In this document: one piece after another, positions 41,101-44,251 of the stretch | How positions within the stretch are numbered: the first letter of the stretch is position 1 | How the letters are laid out: each line of letters opens with the position of its first letter | Assembly: GCA_030038275.1 (NCBI GenBank) | Contig: JASHPG010000185.1 | Location: 1-44,251, forward strand | Source: Candidatus Acidiferrales bacterium | Lineage (GTDB): Bacteria; Acidobacteriota; Terriglobia; Acidiferrales; UBA7541 | DNA length: 44,251 nucleotides | Direction of reading: 5' to 3' | The notes under the pieces: generated by a model | Told to the model about the DNA's origin: nothing | Seen by the model: the letters and a program-made list of their open reading frames with translations, nothing else | Databases searched by the model: none | Made by a program: the position numbers and the translations under genes

Positions 41101-42183
41101 TCACGATTTGTTCGATCCACCCGGAATATAGAGTTGGGTGTGCGGATGGAACTCCGACCACGCAAACCAGAACTCCGGCTCGAGGATCAGGCGCTTCAGA
41201 TGAGCGCCTTTGAGCTTCCCGCTAAGGCATTCGCCGTATGCATTCCACGTCGAATGCGTTTCGAGGTCCGCTAGGCGGCTCGCCGCGGCATTTTCAGCGC
41301 GGAAGCGAAGCGTTTTGCCGTCCGCTTCGGCGACGTAAGCGGTTGTAGCATCCGAAGGAGGCTGGTGAATGATGACGACCGCTGTGCCGCCGACGCGGTC
41401 ATTCACGACGCGAACTTTGTTGAGCGCTGCTATGGGATACGCTTTTGCGACGCCGCCGGTCTCGAATCCGACGACCGTGTCGCGCGGCCGTAACCGATTA
41501 TCGTGGCCGATCGAACCGAACGGCGCCGGTCCCGCCATCCCCGAAACGCCTTGGTTGATGATTTTATTTTCAGCCGGCATGCGCTCCGCATAGCCCGGCA
41601 GCGGCTTCAAAACGAGCGTGCCTGGATGCTGGCTGCGCCACTCGCTCCAAGTGGTCTCAAGGAAGGGATAAAGCTGGAGGTGCGTGCCCTTGAGCGGGCC
41701 GGACGTGGCTTCGAGCGATGATTGTTGCCATTTGCTGCCGGTCTGCCGGTCTTTGAATACCTCGTTGCTGCCAACCACGCCAGCTGTATCGAACTGAAGC
41801 GCTTTGCCATTCGCTTCGGCCCTGAACACGAGGGCCGTGTTGCAGTAGCCTCACCAGGTGATGGCGATCGGACCATCCGCCACGACGTCCTGCACCACTC
41901 CGTGCTGCGAAAGAATCGCCGCAGGATATGCCTTTGTGGTTTTTCCGTCGCTGACTCCCAACACGATGTCCTTGGGCCCCAGGAAACTCGCCTGCGATGC
42001 TGAAACAAATTGCGGATGATCGATCGTTGCGTAAGGTAGATTCTGCGCCGGCGCCTTCGCCTTTGACATCTTCGTTTGTGCCCGTGCCACCGTTCCAAAG
42101 CTGAGAGTTGCCGCAAACGCTAGAGCCATCGAAACGATCACGCCTCGTACCGACCAGCTAATCGCTGTGCTTTTGTGCCGCAT
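41101..42183 (-). CDS. Exported DUF3179-family selenoprotein (UxxC), internally duplicated
   Basis: Read through the in-frame TGA at 41851-41853, the gene gives 360 residues. ATG 42183 has GAGG 7-8 nt upstream, and a signal peptide (residues 1-36, ending ARAQ) directs export. The DUF3179 (PF11376) core is visible: VLGVSDGKTTKAYPAAIL, then IAITW-U111-GY-C114-NTALVF, then VFKDRQTGSKWQQ and WSEWRSQHPGTLVL. Cys homologues of this family normally read TWCPLCNTAL, so Sec replaces the first Cys. Residues 235-360 repeat the same layout (VVGFETGGVAKAYPIAAL, then IIHQPPSDATTAYV) with Q274 and S277 in place of the redox pair. The frame also runs upstream to 42999, without signals. A hairpin with loop CGUGUUC follows the TGA. 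Function unknown; a periplasmic redox role is inferred. Confidence 0.85.
41817..41837 (-). promoter_or_regulatory. Predicted bacterial SECIS hairpin of the DUF3179 gene
   Basis: CGGCCCU pairs perfectly with AGGGCCG (7 bp, six of them G-C) around the 7-nt loop CGUGUUC. The loop begins 20-21 nt after the UGA and has G as its second base. Confidence 0.75.
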
Positions 42184-43160
42184 GGTGCACCTCGCACCCG
42201 CTATTCTAAGCCCGCTCAATTCGGGGCATTCGCGTTTTATGGAATTTTCCGGCCGCGCATTCGGCGGCGCCGCTAGAGAAGATTGCAGGCAAAAATTACG
42301 GCGACGGGCGGAATCAAGCGGAGGCTTGCGCGCGGCAGAAATCGACAAAACAAGATGCACCGGGACGCTCCGCCCTTTGAAAAAGATGTGGCTTTGTTTT
42401 CTGGAACTTACGTGTGTGCAAGGTTGAATGGCTGTTCCGCCCTTGCGAAGCGCGTGGCGAGGGCTGAGGAGTGAGCGGCAAGGGGCTGCGAGAGGTCGGA
42501 AGGGCTTCGATTCGACCGCTCGCCGAAGGGCACAGCGTGCCGTGCCGCCAGGTGCGGACTTTGGTAGCCTGGAATTTGATTGGTTAAGATTTCGAGGAGC
42601 AGAACTGTCTCGGGTAGCGCAGTGCTCGGCTGTTTGTTTTCTATGACTTAGGAGCGATTCTACTCGATTGGTGTCTCGGGTAGGTTCCGGGAAGTTAGAG
42701 GTCAAAGGTGCGAGGGTAGAACGGCGTACGGCACGCGGTTCGCTATTAGAAAAGTGCAAGCCGTTGATGCGGATAGATTTGAGCCGCCGTCTACCCGGCG
42801 CGTTTTCGCTATTGGGTTCTGTAAGAGGTCGCGCGGCCCGGGTACTTGCGAAAGTTATGAAATTTACGCGATGGTAAATGGAGCGTCGAGTGGCCAGCCG
42901 GGAATCCGGAGAGCACGCGGAGATGAAACCGCGGAGACGATAGCGCCGCTCGATCCGCTCCTTGCTTCTTCCGAATTTTCCTTTCGCGCACATGGCCACA
43001 GATCGACCATAGCAAGTCTAGGACGGAATGCAACTGGCCCGAGGGGCAGATTTGGTACAGGTACTAAAACTGGACCACGGCGATTATGAAGCACGCCCGA
43101 AGAAAGAGCATAGCGTGCTGTGCCCCTACCAGCGGCTTTGATTTGGCGCCGTTTTTCGCC

Positions 43161-43179
43161 GGGCTGAAAGCCCAGCGCT
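43161..43179. repeat. Palindromic repeat GGGCTGAAAGCCC + AGCGCT
   Basis: GGGCT-GAA-AGCCC hairpin followed by AGCGCT. A second, related copy lies 16 bp on. Confidence 0.5.
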
Positions 43180-43195
43180 TCCATCAAAAGCCGAT

Positions 43196-43218
43196 GCTGG
43201 CCTGAAGGCCAGCGCTAC
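43196..43218. repeat. GTAGCGC-type palindromic repeat, copy 3 (inverted)
   Basis: GCTGGCCT-GA-AGGCCAGC hairpin followed by GCTAC; the reverse complement begins with GTAGCGC as at 32657 and 35646. Confidence 0.6.
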
Positions 43219-43540
43219 ATGACCCCTCGCGAACTCGCCAGTGCTCGATTTAACTGCCAGGCAACGGGCACAGCATCTGTGTCTATGTCCCTACGAACGG
43301 CTTTGAAGCAGTTCCGCCACCTCGGGAGTGCTTCGATTCGACTGCCGTGCAGATTCGCCCTTAGGGTGGAGCAGGCCGCGGTTCTACGGTTATCGCTCGA
43401 TTGTCCGAAACATATCGTGGACATAAAGTAGGCCCGCTCTAAAAAAGGTGGGGTTCCCCCGGCCACGTAACGCTTCACCAAGTTTTCATCACACCAAACT
43501 CAAGAATTGCGTTAGTCCCGCAGAGAGGGGTCTATCGGTC

Positions 43541-44251
43541 ATGGGTATTCGTGTGTTTCGGTTCGCAAAGGATTCGGTTTTGATAACCGGCGCCACATTT
43601 ATCGCCGTTGCATTCGCCTTCATCGCAATGTCCGCCCAACCCGCGGCCGCGCAAAGCCGCGTGATTCAAAAGTGGGTCGCCACGGTGAACGACCCGGCGC
43701 AGGTGACGTCCGTGCAGCCAGGGTATCCGCTGATTCTTGTGAACGACGCGACGGCCAATTCCGAGGGCGGCGTGACCGTCGCCGGAGACATATGCGTCGC
43801 CGTCAATTCCTCGGGAGATTGTTCGAATCTGGAATTCGCGGTTGAAGCATACAACGCGAATGGGCAGAAAATCTGGGATAGCTTCATCGGGTCCGCGGGA
43901 AACCAGGCTGAGGCTAATTATGTAGCGGTTGATTCGGCGGGCAACATCTACGCGGCCGGGCGGGAAGCAAACGCGGCTCAACAAAATGGCGTCCAGACGA
44001 CATCGCTCATGCTGGTCAAATACTCTCCTTCGGGAACCCGCGACTGGATTCACTATTACGGCATTTATCAAAATTCCGGCATCGGGGTTTTCGACCCGAC
44101 CGGCATGGCAATCGATTCGCAGAACAATGTGTACGTAACCGGCGTATATGAAGATTATTCGGCGGGCGGTATCGGAACCGGGACGCTGAAATTCAACGCG
44201 TCGGGGCAACTCGCGTGGGCGTCTCTTCTGTCCCAAGAACAATCCGCGTGG
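43541..44251 (+). CDS. Secreted SBBP-like beta-propeller protein, 3'-truncated by window end
   Basis: The open frame from ATG 43541 runs to the last base, giving 237 residues of a longer protein. A signal peptide ends near residue 38 (SAQPAAAQS). Then come repeats of the form NYVAVDSAGNIYAAGREA, GMAIDSQNNVYVTGVYED, with FNASGQLAWASLL and YNANGQKIWDSFIG strands between them. This is the pattern of SBBP/delta-60-like propellers found in secreted proteins. A role in binding or surface structure is possible; no enzyme motif is visible in this part. A minus-strand frame over the same bases is a shadow. Confidence 0.85.
   Translation, partial: MGIRVFRFAKDSVLITGATFIAVAFAFIAMSAQPAAAQSRVIQKWVATVNDPAQVTSVQPGYPLILVNDATANSEGGVTVAGDICVAVNSSGDCSNLEFAVEAYNANGQKIWDSFIGSAGNQAEANYVAVDSAGNIYAAGREANAAQQNGVQTTSLMLVKYSPSGTRDWIHYYGIYQNSGIGVFDPTGMAIDSQNNVYVTGVYEDYSAGGIGTGTLKFNASGQLAWASLLSQEQSAW

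Larger units (their letters stand above)
42184..43540. other. 1,357-bp non-coding region with small repeats
   Basis: No frame in this stretch has a ribosome-binding site, a recognisable domain or codon use like neighbouring genes. It contains GCTTCGATTCGAC twice (42504-42516, 43330-43342), CCCTAC-NNN-CGGCTTTGA twice (43124-43141, 43289-43306), and the palindromic copies at 43161 and 43196. It may be a decayed gene region; the left part is only an upstream extension of the DUF3179 frame. The right end holds the promoter region of the propeller gene. Confidence 0.6.

Noticed and set aside
11545-42183. TGA read as tryptophan throughout (alternative genetic code).
   Set aside because: Several intact genes in the window end in TGA at their family's normal C-terminus (for example those ending at 2754, 4869 and 8006), so TGA is a working stop.
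11545-42183. The three TGA-bearing genes as ordinary pseudogenes.
   Set aside because: Each has exactly one interruption, always TGA, always at the redox Cys, with intact family sequence on both sides and a hairpin at SECIS distance. Random decay would not give this.
42184-42999. N-terminal extension of the DUF3179 frame up to 42999.
   Set aside because: The signal peptide and ribosome-binding site fit ATG 42183. The upstream part is Arg/Ser-rich with no domain and would put the signal peptide in the middle of the protein.
1-44251. CRISPR arrays, prophage or insertion-sequence genes.
   Set aside because: No regularly spaced direct repeats, transposase, integrase or phage structural proteins were seen on either strand.

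Overview
The window looks like a chromosomal segment of a GC-rich Gram-negative bacterium, most likely an acidobacterium. This is inferred from gene content: a lipid A gene (lpxB), a BBP2-type outer-membrane barrel, secreted beta-propeller (NHL and SBBP-like) proteins, an M1-peptidase-like protein with TPRs, and short palindromic intergenic repeats. No rRNA, convincing tRNA, CRISPR array, transposase or phage gene was found.

The main result is three genes that each carry an in-frame TGA exactly where their family has a redox cysteine. (1) An ArsC/Spx-family protein at 11545-11931 (minus) has U-x-x-C. (2) An AhpD/carboxymuconolactone-decarboxylase-like protein at 38103-38636 (plus) has C-x-x-U-x-x-x-H. 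(3) An exported DUF3179-family protein at 41101-42183 (minus) has U-x-x-C. In all three the frame continues past the TGA with family-typical sequence. In all three a 7-bp hairpin follows whose apical loop starts 20-22 nt after the TGA and has G as its first or second base, as expected of a bacterial SECIS element. TGA is an ordinary stop for other genes here, so this points to selenocysteine insertion and not to a changed genetic code. Read conventionally, each gene would be annotated as one or two broken fragments. No Sec machinery (selA, selB, selC, selD) lies in the window.

Layout: 1-2.8 kb, a long coiled-coil protein (probably cut by the window edge) and an unrecognised protein with a leaderless-looking promoter. 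2.9-10.4 kb, a heterodimeric ABC exporter with one degenerate ATP site, lpxB, and a secreted M1-like pseudo-peptidase. 10.4-13.5 kb (minus), a run of Mug-type DNA glycosylase, enoyl-CoA hydratase, the ArsC selenoprotein, a 3-hydroxyacyl-CoA dehydrogenase N-domain protein and a macrodomain protein, the last three translationally overlapped. 13.6-18.8 kb, an ECF sigma factor with its zinc-finger anti-sigma, an ornithine cyclodeaminase-like enzyme, an NHL lipoprotein, an SH3-like protein, DoxX and a gamma-carbonic anhydrase. 19-24.5 kb, an APC permease, a PP2C phosphatase and Ser/Thr kinase pair, and an outer-membrane barrel. 24.6-28.5 kb (minus), a small secreted Gly-rich protein, glk, zwf and a DUF3237 protein.

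28.7-41 kb is an accessory metabolic region. It holds two NAD(P)-binding reductases, a SnoaL-like protein, a secreted type-B carboxylesterase, two aldo/keto reductases, a VAO-type flavin oxidase, YggX, a ThDP enzyme, the AhpD-like selenoprotein, a dienelactone hydrolase and a Tat-exported cupin. Oxidation and ring- or ester-cleavage chemistry is suggested, but no pathway is complete enough to name a substrate. 41.1-42.2 kb is the DUF3179 selenoprotein, followed by about 1.36 kb of repeat-bearing non-coding DNA and a secreted beta-propeller gene that runs off the right end.
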